Assembly (NCBI GenBank): GCA_002721815.1
Contig: PBLQ01000011.1
Coordinates: 62,001-126,000 of the forward strand
From: Myxococcales bacterium
GTDB lineage: Bacteria > Myxococcota > UBA727 > GCA-2721815
Length of the DNA stretch: 64,000 nt
Direction of reading: 5' to 3'
In this document: positions 16,841 through 24,721 of the stretch, piece after piece
How the letters are laid out: the number at the start of each line of letters is the position of its first letter
Numbering within the stretch: position 1 is the first letter of the stretch
Position numbers and translations under genes: made by a program
The notes under the pieces: generated by a model
Databases searched by the model: none
What the model saw: only the letters and a program-made list of their open reading frames with translations
Told to the model about the DNA's origin: nothing

Positions 16841-17607
16841 TTCGACGCATCATCGCATTGGGACTCACCGGTTTTCGACAGCTGCTCAGAAGCCGGATTT
16901 ACATCAACCTCTTGGCCGCCAACATTTTCATGGTCATTGCTGCATTCGTCCTGGATCGACTTTCTTCGGGAGAAGGTGCGCGCATGCTGGTCGATTTGGG
17001 CATGGCTTTCGGGTCTATCGTTACCGCAGCCATGGCGGCCACCGTGGCCATCGTGAACCTCACCGCAGAAATTGAAAACAAGCAAATCCATTTACTCTTG
17101 TCCCGCCCCATCAGTCGATTTGAAATCATTATGGGGAAATTCTTCACCGTGGTTTTACTGGTGGTCATCAGTAATTTGGTGATCGGACTGGTTTTATGGG
17201 GCATGGGCGTGGGTATCCTGGCCAAAGAGCCCGAACGTATTTTTTGGGCACTCATGTTTTTGTCCTTAGAGGGTTTCACCATTGGGGCCGTTGCCATCAT
17301 GTTTGGCGTCGGCTCTTCAAGCACCATGAGTGCCACCTTCACCGCCCTCATATTTATTCTTGGCCGCCTGTCATTGATGCTCAAATGGCTTATCGACAGT
17401 GGTAAATTCGCCGACCTCTCAGCACTGCTCAACTTGGCCTACTATCTCGTCCCACACTTATACCTTTTCGATCTCACCGACTGGGCCCAAGGAGGAGAAC
17501 TCCCGGAATGGTCCTACCTTTTTCAAGGCACCCTGACCGGTCTGTGTTACATCGCTGCCATGTTGGTCATCGCCACCATTCGTCTGGAAAAAAGAGACAT
17601 TCCTTGA
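16837..17607 (+). CDS. ABC-2 type permease, PilI-like
   Basis: The 256-residue protein has about six membrane helices (for example INLLAANIFMVIAAFVL, VVLLVVISNLVIGLVLWGMG, LCYIAAMLVIATIRL) and the short coupling segment IENKQIHLLLSRPISR typical of ABC-2 permeases. The preceding ATPase is its partner, with an ATGA overlap. It corresponds in position to Myxococcus PilI. Its TGA stop is shared with a TTG start of the next gene (TTGA, 17604-17607). Confidence 0.82.
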   Translation: MIRRIIALGLTGFRQLLRSRIYINLLAANIFMVIAAFVLDRLSSGEGARMLVDLGMAFGSIVTAAMAATVAIVNLTAEIENKQIHLLLSRPISRFEIIMGKFFTVVLLVVISNLVIGLVLWGMGVGILAKEPERIFWALMFLSLEGFTIGAVAIMFGVGSSSTMSATFTALIFILGRLSLMLKWLIDSGKFADLSALLNLAYYLVPHLYLFDLTDWAQGGELPEWSYLFQGTLTGLCYIAAMLVIATIRLEKRDIP

Positions 17608-18677
17608 GTGACCGGGTTTCAAAAATCCCGGCATTTGGTGATGACAGGGCCGTGGTGCAAAGGTGGTTGGTCCCCCACCCACACGATGGCTCCAGGGCCG
17701 ATACTTATCTCAGTGAAAAAATCGGACGTATCTCTCGAGAAAAATGTAGGCTGCTCATCGCACGAGGCGATTTTCGAAGAAACAACCTGGCCATCAAACC
17801 TTCGACACGGTTGTACAGTGGCGATGCTGTCTCTTTTTGGCGCATTCCCCCGGACAAAAAGCCTGAAACCAACTGGCCCATTCGCATTCTTCATGAAGAC
17901 GCCAATCGGCTGGTAATCAACAAACCCCCCTATTTAGCGGTCCACCCCACTGCCCTCCATTATTACCGAACCATCACTTATTGGCTGCAAACGCGATTCC
18001 CCGAAAAACCGCCGCACATCTGTCACCGGCTGGACAAAGAAACCAGTGGCACCCTGGTTTGTTCCAAAACGGCTCAGGCCGAATCCGACATCAAAAAATC
18101 TTTTGAAAAAAATCGCCATCGCAAGTTGTATTTGGCCATCGTAAAGGGGAAGCCCACGACGACAAACTTCCCGGTGGATACCCCATTGGCCTTACAAGGC
18201 GACCGCGGACTGGTGCGCATCAAAATGATCGCCGACCCAAACGGGCTCATCAGTCATACTGACTTTGAACTTCTTCATCATGATGCGGAACGCAACCGCT
18301 CGTTACTCTTATGTAAACCGCTCACCGGTCGGCAACACCAAATCAGGGCACATGCGGCATTGGCGGGACATCCCATTGTTGGAGACAAACTCTACGATAT
18401 GGGCGAAATTTATTTTGATGCCTTAACCACCCAAAATGAAAATACGTCTGATGACCATCTTGAACATCCGCGGCACGCGCTACATGCCTTTGCCATTCAA
18501 CTCCACGGCGTTCAAGAAGAGACGGTCATCGCCCCCTTGCCATACGATCTTGTCACCTTGATGCCTTCTCTGTCTCAAAACGAGCACTATTCTGGGATTA
18601 TCGAAAAACTGGAAGCCCGGTTAGGCCACGCTTTGACTAGCCCTTGGATCGACCAAACCCCGGAAACACGAACTTGA
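17604..18677 (+). CDS. RluA-family pseudouridine synthase
   Basis: The enzyme converts uridines to pseudouridine in rRNA or tRNA. An N-terminal S4-like RNA-binding segment (RADTYLSEKIGRISREKCR) precedes the catalytic domain, with the active Asp in CHRLDKETSGTLV and the motifs YLAIVKGK and LTGRQHQIRAHAA. I choose TTG 17604: it overlaps the pilI-like stop as TTGA, like the neighbouring ATGA junctions, and gives 357 residues. An upstream ATG at 17508 would lie inside pilI and adds low-complexity sequence. Which site it modifies cannot be told. Its 3' end overlaps a small zinc-ribbon gene on the other strand. Confidence 0.88.
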   Translation: MSDRVSKIPAFGDDRAVVQRWLVPHPHDGSRADTYLSEKIGRISREKCRLLIARGDFRRNNLAIKPSTRLYSGDAVSFWRIPPDKKPETNWPIRILHEDANRLVINKPPYLAVHPTALHYYRTITYWLQTRFPEKPPHICHRLDKETSGTLVCSKTAQAESDIKKSFEKNRHRKLYLAIVKGKPTTTNFPVDTPLALQGDRGLVRIKMIADPNGLISHTDFELLHHDAERNRSLLLCKPLTGRQHQIRAHAALAGHPIVGDKLYDMGEIYFDALTTQNENTSDDHLEHPRHALHAFAIQLHGVQEETVIAPLPYDLVTLMPSLSQNEHYSGIIEKLEARLGHALTSPWIDQTPETRT

Positions 18678-18870
18678 TTTGATAGGCCGAAATATTTCCG
18701 CAGTGGATGCAAACAAAATGGTGAATGTCCACGCCTCCCAAACGCAAAAAAGGGTCGATATCACCCCAATGCCGCGCTCCCGTTCGCTCCTGAATGGCGG
18801 TTTTACGCTGCATGAACCCCTCACATCGCGGGCACACACTGGTGGGTCTGATACGTTTTTTTTGACTCAA
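18637..18870 (-). CDS. Small zinc-ribbon protein, unknown function
   Basis: With a TTG start at 18870, which has GGAG seven bases upstream, it encodes 77 residues; a longer frame from TTG 18918 is possible. Two pairs, CPRC near the start and CIHCG near the end, are spaced like a four-cysteine zinc site, with an Arg/Lys-rich middle (RKTAIQERTGARHWG). This looks like a real protein rather than chance, but I know no family. It overlaps the last 41 bases of the pseudouridine synthase gene tail to tail. A nested inverted repeat lies just upstream. Confidence 0.5.
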   Translation of the reverse strand: MSQKKRIRPTSVCPRCEGFMQRKTAIQERTGARHWGDIDPFLRLGGVDIHHFVCIHCGNISAYQIKFVFPGFGRSKG

Positions 18871-18906
18871 TTGGCTACTCCAGGCCTTTGAAACCCAAAA
18901 ACATGA

Positions 18907-18966
18907 CTTTTCGGGCAAAAAAAAGCTCTTTTTCCGGTTTTATATGAAAACCGGAAGCCCGAAAAG
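18907..18966. repeat. Nested inverted repeat upstream of the zinc-ribbon gene
   Basis: Inner arms TTCCGGTTTT (18932-18941) and AAAACCGGAA (18947-18956) are perfect with a five-base loop. Outer arms CTTTTCGGGC (18907-18916) and GCCCGAAAAG (18957-18966) are also perfect. The right arms abut and the left arms are 15 bases apart. It sits between two divergent starts (18870 minus, 19010 plus), so an operator or leader structure is possible. Confidence 0.7.
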
Positions 18967-19009
18967 CCCGATAATGCTATGAGCTAGAAATACCTGTTTG
19001 AGGAGCCCC

Positions 19010-20071
19010 ATGTCACAATTTCGTATCAATACCGGTAGCTTGAAACAAAGCTTGGTCCAACAAGCCAAACAAGAGGCCAAACAAGAAGCCAAAAAGAAAG
19101 AAAATGCGCAAACCAGCCAGGCGGCTGAGAATGCGGCCGAGAACGCCGAAGTGCCTGGGGATGCAGACGGGCCAGACGCGGCCATTCTCAAAAAAATGCG
19201 CAAGCAAAGACGCGCCAAAAAAGCCTCGGCCGAAGGCGCCAGTGAACTGGATGACTCCTTAAAGGATGGTGATTTAGACTCAGAAACCCTCACCGCCAAT
19301 GCCGTTTCTCGAAAAGGCGGCGGTGGCAGTGACTTGCTGGGCGGCGACTCATTTGGTGAAGGCAATCGTCGCGAAATGATCGAGCAATATTTGTTGGGCC
19401 ACATCAAAGAAGACAGCGACCATTTTTCAAAGCTTCGCGCAGAAGGTCAAAACGATTTTTTCGACCCCGAGCTGGACGCCAAAGCCATCGAAGATTTAGG
19501 CCTTAAAGCCCCGGGCCATATGGTTCGACTGTTCGATTACTGGCGCCACCAAGGCTTGGACCGTTTTGAAACCATAGAGAAATCCGCATCGCTTCTGAAT
19601 GGCTTTAGAAATGCTGGCAAAGTACGGCAACTTTTTAACGAACTCGAAACATCTCCCATTCGGGACATTTACCCCTTGGAAGTCATGATTTCTTTGCTGG
19701 AGCAGAACAATAACAAATTGCCAGGGGTCAATTTTGGGAATGTTTTACAAAACCTCGACCAACTTGCCAAAGAGCAAACGGCGGTCACGGGACATCCCAC
19801 CCTCTTAGAGCTACCCAAAGACTATCGCATCAAAGGCTTTGCCATCTTAGGGGGGCGTCGCCCTGGATATGCTTTTACCCCGTCGCCTAAAGAAGGATAC
19901 TATCAACTCAATGTTGAGACCGAAGGCCAGTGGGACTTTGCATTGTTGGCGGTTCCCACCAAGCAGGTGGGGCGGATCACGCGCGAGCTCCCAAGTGAAA
20001 GTATCCTCGAGAAATTCTCATTGAATGTCATCGAAGCGAGCGAAGCCCCTACCCTCGAAGAGAAAGCATGA
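19010..20071 (+). CDS. Unknown soluble protein with a charged, disordered N-terminus
   Basis: The ATG at 19010 follows GAGG and gives 353 residues. The first 105 are low-complexity, rich in Lys, Glu, Gln and Ala, with heptad-like KQEAKQEAKKKE suggesting coiled coil, then a Gly-rich hinge (KGGGGSDLLGGD). Residues 115-250 are helical, and the last 100 look like a compact alpha/beta domain (RIKGFAILGGRRPGYAF, WDFALLAVP). No signal peptide or family is recognised. Its stop overlaps the M50-like protease start (ATGA), so the two may work together. Confidence 0.7.
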   Translation: MSQFRINTGSLKQSLVQQAKQEAKQEAKKKENAQTSQAAENAAENAEVPGDADGPDAAILKKMRKQRRAKKASAEGASELDDSLKDGDLDSETLTANAVSRKGGGGSDLLGGDSFGEGNRREMIEQYLLGHIKEDSDHFSKLRAEGQNDFFDPELDAKAIEDLGLKAPGHMVRLFDYWRHQGLDRFETIEKSASLLNGFRNAGKVRQLFNELETSPIRDIYPLEVMISLLEQNNNKLPGVNFGNVLQNLDQLAKEQTAVTGHPTLLELPKDYRIKGFAILGGRRPGYAFTPSPKEGYYQLNVETEGQWDFALLAVPTKQVGRITRELPSESILEKFSLNVIEASEAPTLEEKA

Positions 20072-20784
20072 GCGCCCGTACCTCCAAAAGATTACGGTGG
20101 ATTTTGCTGATCAGTGTGGCCATTACGGTCACGCTTTACCATACCCCCCCTTGGGGCCCCCGTTTGGCTTACCCGCTGATGCTCCTTTCCACACTGGCGC
20201 ACGAGATGGGGCATGGACTCATGGGTATTTTGGTGGGCGGCGATTTTGAGAGTTTTAAAATGTGGTCCGATGGCTCCGGCGTGGCACGTGTGACCGGTTA
20301 CAATGGTCGCATCGCTGCCGCTTTGGTTTCCGCCGGTGGGCTTTGCGGTCCTGCTGTAGTGGCCGCCCTGTTTTTCGCACTGTGCAACAAAGACAAATGG
20401 GCGAAAGCATCACTGGCGGCAGTGGGCATCGCCCTGTTGGTGGCCGATTTACTGTTGGTCCGCTCCTTTTTTGGCATTTTCTTCGTGGGCGCATTGGGTG
20501 CACTTTTTTTATGGGTCCCCCTCAAAGGGCCTCAGTGGGCTTCCCAGTTCACCCTGGTCTTTGTGGCCGTACAGCTCGCCCTGAGCGTTTTTTCTCGAGC
20601 CGACTACCTGTTCACCCCGGTTGCCGAAACCGCGGGGGGCAGCATGCCCTCAGATGTCGCTCAAATGTCCAATGCACTGTTTTTGCCCTATTGGTTTTGG
20701 GGCGCTCTGTGCGGGGCATTCTCCATCGCCGTCTTGTTCTGGGGACTGCGTTTCTTCTTTAAATCCAGCAACAAAGCCGCTTAG
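20068..20784 (+). CDS. M50-like membrane metalloprotease
   Basis: The 238-residue protein has about six membrane helices. The zinc motif HEMGH lies in the second helix (LLSTLAHEMGHGLMGILVGG), followed by a soluble strand and a GLCGPAVVAALFF segment, as in small M50B-type intramembrane proteases. A second metal-ligand Asp may be in LLVADLLLVRSFFG, inferred by position. The substrate is unknown; the preceding charged protein is a candidate partner. It overlaps that gene by four bases and is followed 43 bases later by dusB. Confidence 0.8.
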   Translation: MSARTSKRLRWILLISVAITVTLYHTPPWGPRLAYPLMLLSTLAHEMGHGLMGILVGGDFESFKMWSDGSGVARVTGYNGRIAAALVSAGGLCGPAVVAALFFALCNKDKWAKASLAAVGIALLVADLLLVRSFFGIFFVGALGALFLWVPLKGPQWASQFTLVFVAVQLALSVFSRADYLFTPVAETAGGSMPSDVAQMSNALFLPYWFWGALCGAFSIAVLFWGLRFFFKSSNKAA

Positions 20785-20827
20785 AGACCCGATTGACCAG
20801 CTGGCCCGAAACCCTTACAAACGGCCC

Positions 20828-21931
20828 ATGGTATTCGCAATTGGACCCTACCAGCTGAAGAACCCCTTTATTCTCGCCCCCATGGCAGGGGTGAGTGAAA
20901 TGACGTTTAGGGTCATCGCCCTTCAAATGGGAGCCGCCTTGGCGCCCACTGAGCTTATTTCCTCCAAAGGCATCTTCTTCAAAAACAGAAGAACCCTCCA
21001 ATATCTCACCTACGATAAAGACATTGAGATCCCTTATTCGGTGCAGCTGTTTGGTGGTGATGTCGAAGTCATGGCCCATGCAGCTCACGCCGCTTGGCAA
21101 CACGGTGCGCACATGGTGGACATCAACATGGGTTGCCCGGTGAAAAAAGTGACCAAAACCGGCTCTGGCTCCGCCTTGATGATGGACCCCAAACGGGCGG
21201 CTGAAATGATTCGTGCCATGCGTGAAGCCACCGAGGACAAGGTGCCCATCACCGCAAAGATCAGAAGTGGCTGGGACCACGACAATGTCAATTTCGTAGA
21301 CATGGCGCAACATATGGAGCGGGCTGGGGTTGCAGCAGTGGCCATGCATGCCCGAACCAGGGCACAAGCCTACCGTGGTCAAGCGGATTGGTCACTCATC
21401 AAAGAGCTCAAGCAAGCTGTTGACATCCCAGTTATTGGGAACGGTGATGTCTTAACCCCTGGCGATGCCTATGCCATGCTTGAACAAACGGGATGTGATG
21501 GCGTGATGATAGGACGTGGTGCCTTGGGCAACCCCTGGATATTCAGGGCCCTCCACGAAGGCGCTAAAAATGTCGAAGTCACACCTCAAGAACGAATGCA
21601 GCTCATCCGGCACCACTTCAATGCTCACCTACGCTTCCATTTAGAACTGGATGCTCAAGTGGCCCAAGCAGGTCAATCCGCCACCAACCGAAAACGTCAT
21701 GGGAAAACCATCACGCCAGAATTGCATGCCATTCGCACCTTTCGCCAGCACCTAATATGGTATTCTCGAGGTTTTCGCGGGGGCTCAGCCTTCCGCCAAC
21801 AGGTACTTCAAATGGAAACCCACGCAGAAGTACTCGATGCCATCCAGTTGTTTTTTGCCGATGCTGCACCATCGCATTTGGTTCAAAACGAAGATGTGGA
21901 AGGCGTGAATTACAAGCAGGCTTTCGGTTAA
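20828..21931 (+). CDS. dusB: tRNA-dihydrouridine synthase, DusB-like
   Basis: This FMN enzyme reduces specific uridines in the tRNA D-loop with NADPH. The 367 residues show the TIM-barrel motifs APMAGVSEMTFR, NMGCPVKKVTKTGSGSA (with catalytic Cys), KIRSGWD, MHARTRAQAY and IPVIGNGDVLTP followed by MIGRGALGNPWIF. The ATG at 20828 puts the first strand at the usual place; a longer frame reaching 20621 overlaps the protease gene and is rejected. The subtype DusB is the usual one for this build but is not proven. Its TAA shares TTAA with the stop of the opposing sirtuin gene. Confidence 0.9.
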   Translation: MVFAIGPYQLKNPFILAPMAGVSEMTFRVIALQMGAALAPTELISSKGIFFKNRRTLQYLTYDKDIEIPYSVQLFGGDVEVMAHAAHAAWQHGAHMVDINMGCPVKKVTKTGSGSALMMDPKRAAEMIRAMREATEDKVPITAKIRSGWDHDNVNFVDMAQHMERAGVAAVAMHARTRAQAYRGQADWSLIKELKQAVDIPVIGNGDVLTPGDAYAMLEQTGCDGVMIGRGALGNPWIFRALHEGAKNVEVTPQERMQLIRHHFNAHLRFHLELDAQVAQAGQSATNRKRHGKTITPELHAIRTFRQHLIWYSRGFRGGSAFRQQVLQMETHAEVLDAIQLFFADAAPSHLVQNEDVEGVNYKQAFG

Positions 21932-22692
21932 TTCAACCCCTCAAAAATCTGGGGTAAAATCTCGTCGGCAGGACCGCGAATCGAGATATCACACAAATGA
22001 CTCAACCCAGACGTATTTGGATTGACCTCTATCAACCTAGCGCCTGCCGCAGCAGCCTGTTCGGGAATCATGGCCGCAGGGTAAACCACACCGGACGTCC
22101 CCACCAACACGCACACCTCGCAGGCCTGAGCCGCTGCGAAACTTTCTTGCAAAGGTTCGGGTGGCAACGCTTCACCAAACCAGACCACCCCAGGTCGCAA
22201 GGGACCATGACAAGCCTCACAAACAGGCAAGGTCCCTAAATCCAATGTCAAATCATTAAAAGCCAAGCCACAATCATGACAACGTACCTGGGCGAGTGCG
22301 CCGTGCACATGCCAAACAGGGCATGTCACCTGCATGTTTTGCTGTGCCCGCTCGAGCAAGTCGTCAACATTTTGCGTTGCCACCACCACATCGTGGGTTT
22401 TGGCAGCGGCAGCCAACGCCCGATGTCCTTCGTTCGGAGAAACATTCAACAACTGTTGTCGACGATGTTGATACCAAGACAACATAATCTCTCGTTGATG
22501 AAAAAAACTGTCCACGTGCGCCAATTCTTCAACGCGACGGTCTTGATACAGCCCATCTTCGTCTCGAAACGTTTTTATACCAGACGCTTTAGATAAACCG
22601 GCTCCCACGAAAAAAAGCAATTTGCGACTGTTTGCGATCCAGGCGCGCGCCTGAGCGATGGGACTTGGTTTTTGGGGGTTATCCGGTGACAT
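21928..22692 (-). CDS. NAD-dependent protein deacylase (sirtuin, CobB-like)
   Basis: The 254-residue sirtuin removes acyl groups from lysines using NAD. It shows GAGLSKASGIKTFRD, TQNVDDLLERA, the catalytic His in HVHGAL (His130) and a zinc site with Cys138, Cys141, Cys158 and Cys161. Tyr74 and Arg77 (WYQHR) match the Tyr-x-x-Arg of CobB/SIRT5-type enzymes that accept succinyl-lysine. The start at 22692 lies inside the end of the zinc-ribbon/DUF2007-like gene, a 14-base overlap that suggests coupled translation. Upstream in-frame sequence to 22854 is only the other gene's shadow. Confidence 0.92.
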   Translation of the reverse strand: MSPDNPQKPSPIAQARAWIANSRKLLFFVGAGLSKASGIKTFRDEDGLYQDRRVEELAHVDSFFHQREIMLSWYQHRRQQLLNVSPNEGHRALAAAAKTHDVVVATQNVDDLLERAQQNMQVTCPVWHVHGALAQVRCHDCGLAFNDLTLDLGTLPVCEACHGPLRPGVVWFGEALPPEPLQESFAAAQACEVCVLVGTSGVVYPAAMIPEQAAAAGARLIEVNPNTSGLSHLCDISIRGPADEILPQIFEGLN

Positions 22693-23035
22693 AACTCCCG
22701 TCCTGGGATAACACTTCATCGTTAATGGCCTGCTGTACAAGCTGGGCCGCAGAAGATCGGGCATTGGCCGGCACAAACACCAAAAAGCGCATGCCTGCCG
22801 CCCCGGGAAAAACCGTGTTGGTGGTTTCCCGAACCATTCCCTCAACATTTTCATCCGCTAGGATGGCTACAATTCGGCGTGCTTCTAACTCGTTGGTGGC
22901 CGCATAAAAGGCAACGAAAGATTCTTCGTCCAGAGGGTGCGCTGGTTTATCATTGGACAGTTTGGCATTGTCTTCCGCACAATTCGTTGTCGCATCCTGA
23001 TACTCCGTTTCACAAACAGGGCAATACTTCACCAT
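22679..23035 (-). CDS. Zinc-ribbon and DUF2007-like signalling protein
   Basis: The 118 residues begin with a ribbon (YCPVCETEYQDATTNC), where the expected fourth cysteine is replaced (CAED), so metal binding may be incomplete or use Asp. Residues 38-105 resemble DUF2007, a small domain related to PII-like folds (ATNELEARRIVAILADENV, FLVFVPANARSSAAQLVQQ). A good ribosome site precedes the start. It overlaps the sirtuin gene and is divergent from the kinase gene at 23132. Its role is unknown; a link to protein acylation state is a guess from the operon. Confidence 0.72.
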   Translation of the reverse strand: MVKYCPVCETEYQDATTNCAEDNAKLSNDKPAHPLDEESFVAFYAATNELEARRIVAILADENVEGMVRETTNTVFPGAAGMRFLVFVPANARSSAAQLVQQAINDEVLSQDGSYVTG

Positions 23036-23131
23036 CGCAAACCTCCCTTTTTCAGCAGTTTCACTTTAGCATGTACGATTATTTCCCTCGATCTCTTTTG
23101 GTATAAACCTGTTTCATCTAAGCTAACTGTT

Positions 23132-24721
23132 ATGGAACCCATTAAATTCGGCCGCTATATCCTTCTAGAACGACTCGCAATTGGCGGAATGGCAGAGGTT
23201 TTTTTAGCTTTTGATAAAAAAGGTAAACCGGGTCATGAGTTGGTCGCACTCAAACGTATCCTGCCCGTGATCGCCGAAGAGCATAATTTTATCGCCATGT
23301 TCATTGATGAAGGCCGCCTCCTGGGACAGTTGCAGCACAAAAATATTCTGAAAATCTTCGATATGGGGAACAAAGGGAGCATCTATTTTCAAAGCCTCGA
23401 ATTTGTCTTTGGGGTCAGTTTACGTAACCTCTGGGAAATAACATGGCACACCCAGAAATTCCCCTTGGATCTCGCCACCCTCATTATGCAACGCATTGCA
23501 ACGGCCCTAGATGTGGCTCACAAAAAAAGAGACCAAGCCGGCAAAAGCTTAAAAATCATCCACCGAGACGTGAGCCCCCAAAACATCTTGGTCTCCTTTG
23601 ATGGCGATCTCAAAATTATCGATTTCGGAATTGCAAAAGCAGAAGATCGAATTGCGAGCACCCGACAAGGCGTCATCAAAGGCAAAGTTACCTACATGGC
23701 TCCCGAACAAGCCAAGGGGCAACCTTTTGACCATCGAATTGATATTTACGCACTGGGTCTCATCTTCTATGAATTGGTGACAGGCAAACGGGCATTTAAA
23801 GCCGATAATGATTTTGATCTGCTCCAAAAAGTGCGAGAGGGCAACCTGAACGAAAGAGAAAAAGAACTCCAAGAATTCCCTTCTGGTTTAAGCGAAATTA
23901 TTTTAAAGGCGACCAATCCTGACCCAGATCGACGGTACAAATGGGCCAGCGAACTCAGCGCGGACCTTTCACGGCTCATGACAACGTCGAACTGGCTGCC
24001 CGACAAAGACGACTTGGCGAATTTAACTCGAAAAATTTTCCGCACCCATTATCGCGCTCAGAAAAAAAGACTCAAAGAATACATTGAGCTGGGACAAACC
24101 GGCTTTACCCCTGAGCAAACAAACACCACAGCGCAAGCCCTCGTTCCAGCTCAAGACCAATTCACCGAGATATCTTTAGATCCCGAGCCGTCTGACTCTC
24201 AAACAGAGTTAGTCCCGATAGGTGATGGACTGAATACCCATACCGATCCCTTTTCCCCTGCACCGCTTGACCTCACACAACCCGAAGCCCAGTTTGGCCA
24301 ACCTGGGCAATCCAGCGCCCTCCCCGACCCCTCCATGGCGTGGCCAATCAAGAAACCTGCCGTCGCCACTGCCCCTCAGTCACAACATCCAACGACAATA
24401 TCACCGCCACAAAGATCGCATTTGCCTCGTTGGTTTTTTCTACTGCTGCTTGTCTTGGGCCTTGGGTTTTATGTTGGTACCCTCTTCAATTTAAAACCGC
24501 CTCAGATGGCTGTAACCAGCTCTCCCAAGGGCGCCGCTGTTTTTTGTGAGAACAAACCTGTTTGTGCAAAAACGCCGTGCGTATTTCAGGCGAACTGCCC
24601 CTCCCAAAAATATATTATTCAGAAAAAAGGCTATCACTTTGAAGTGATTCATCCAGACCTCGAAGAAGAAGTGAGTCTTTACCATTTGGACTTACGACCA
24701 CAGCTTAATATTAAACCTTAA
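23132..24721 (+). CDS. Membrane-anchored Ser/Thr protein kinase with a Cys-rich C-terminal domain
   Basis: Residues 8-290 are a complete kinase: glycine loop IGGMAEVF, Lys41 in VALKR, catalytic Asp146 in IHRDVSPQN, and DFG at 164-166. A Pro/Gln-rich linker leads to one membrane helix (about 433-452) and a short outer domain like PEGA, with four closely spaced cysteines (CENKPVCAKTPC, then C). The ATG at 23132 is the natural start; sequence upstream in frame is noncoding. It probably senses an envelope signal and phosphorylates cytoplasmic targets. The last 11 bases overlap the GH2 gene on the other strand. Confidence 0.9.
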   Translation: MEPIKFGRYILLERLAIGGMAEVFLAFDKKGKPGHELVALKRILPVIAEEHNFIAMFIDEGRLLGQLQHKNILKIFDMGNKGSIYFQSLEFVFGVSLRNLWEITWHTQKFPLDLATLIMQRIATALDVAHKKRDQAGKSLKIIHRDVSPQNILVSFDGDLKIIDFGIAKAEDRIASTRQGVIKGKVTYMAPEQAKGQPFDHRIDIYALGLIFYELVTGKRAFKADNDFDLLQKVREGNLNEREKELQEFPSGLSEIILKATNPDPDRRYKWASELSADLSRLMTTSNWLPDKDDLANLTRKIFRTHYRAQKKRLKEYIELGQTGFTPEQTNTTAQALVPAQDQFTEISLDPEPSDSQTELVPIGDGLNTHTDPFSPAPLDLTQPEAQFGQPGQSSALPDPSMAWPIKKPAVATAPQSQHPTTISPPQRSHLPRWFFLLLLVLGLGFYVGTLFNLKPPQMAVTSSPKGAAVFCENKPVCAKTPCVFQANCPSQKYIIQKKGYHFEVIHPDLEEEVSLYHLDLRPQLNIKP

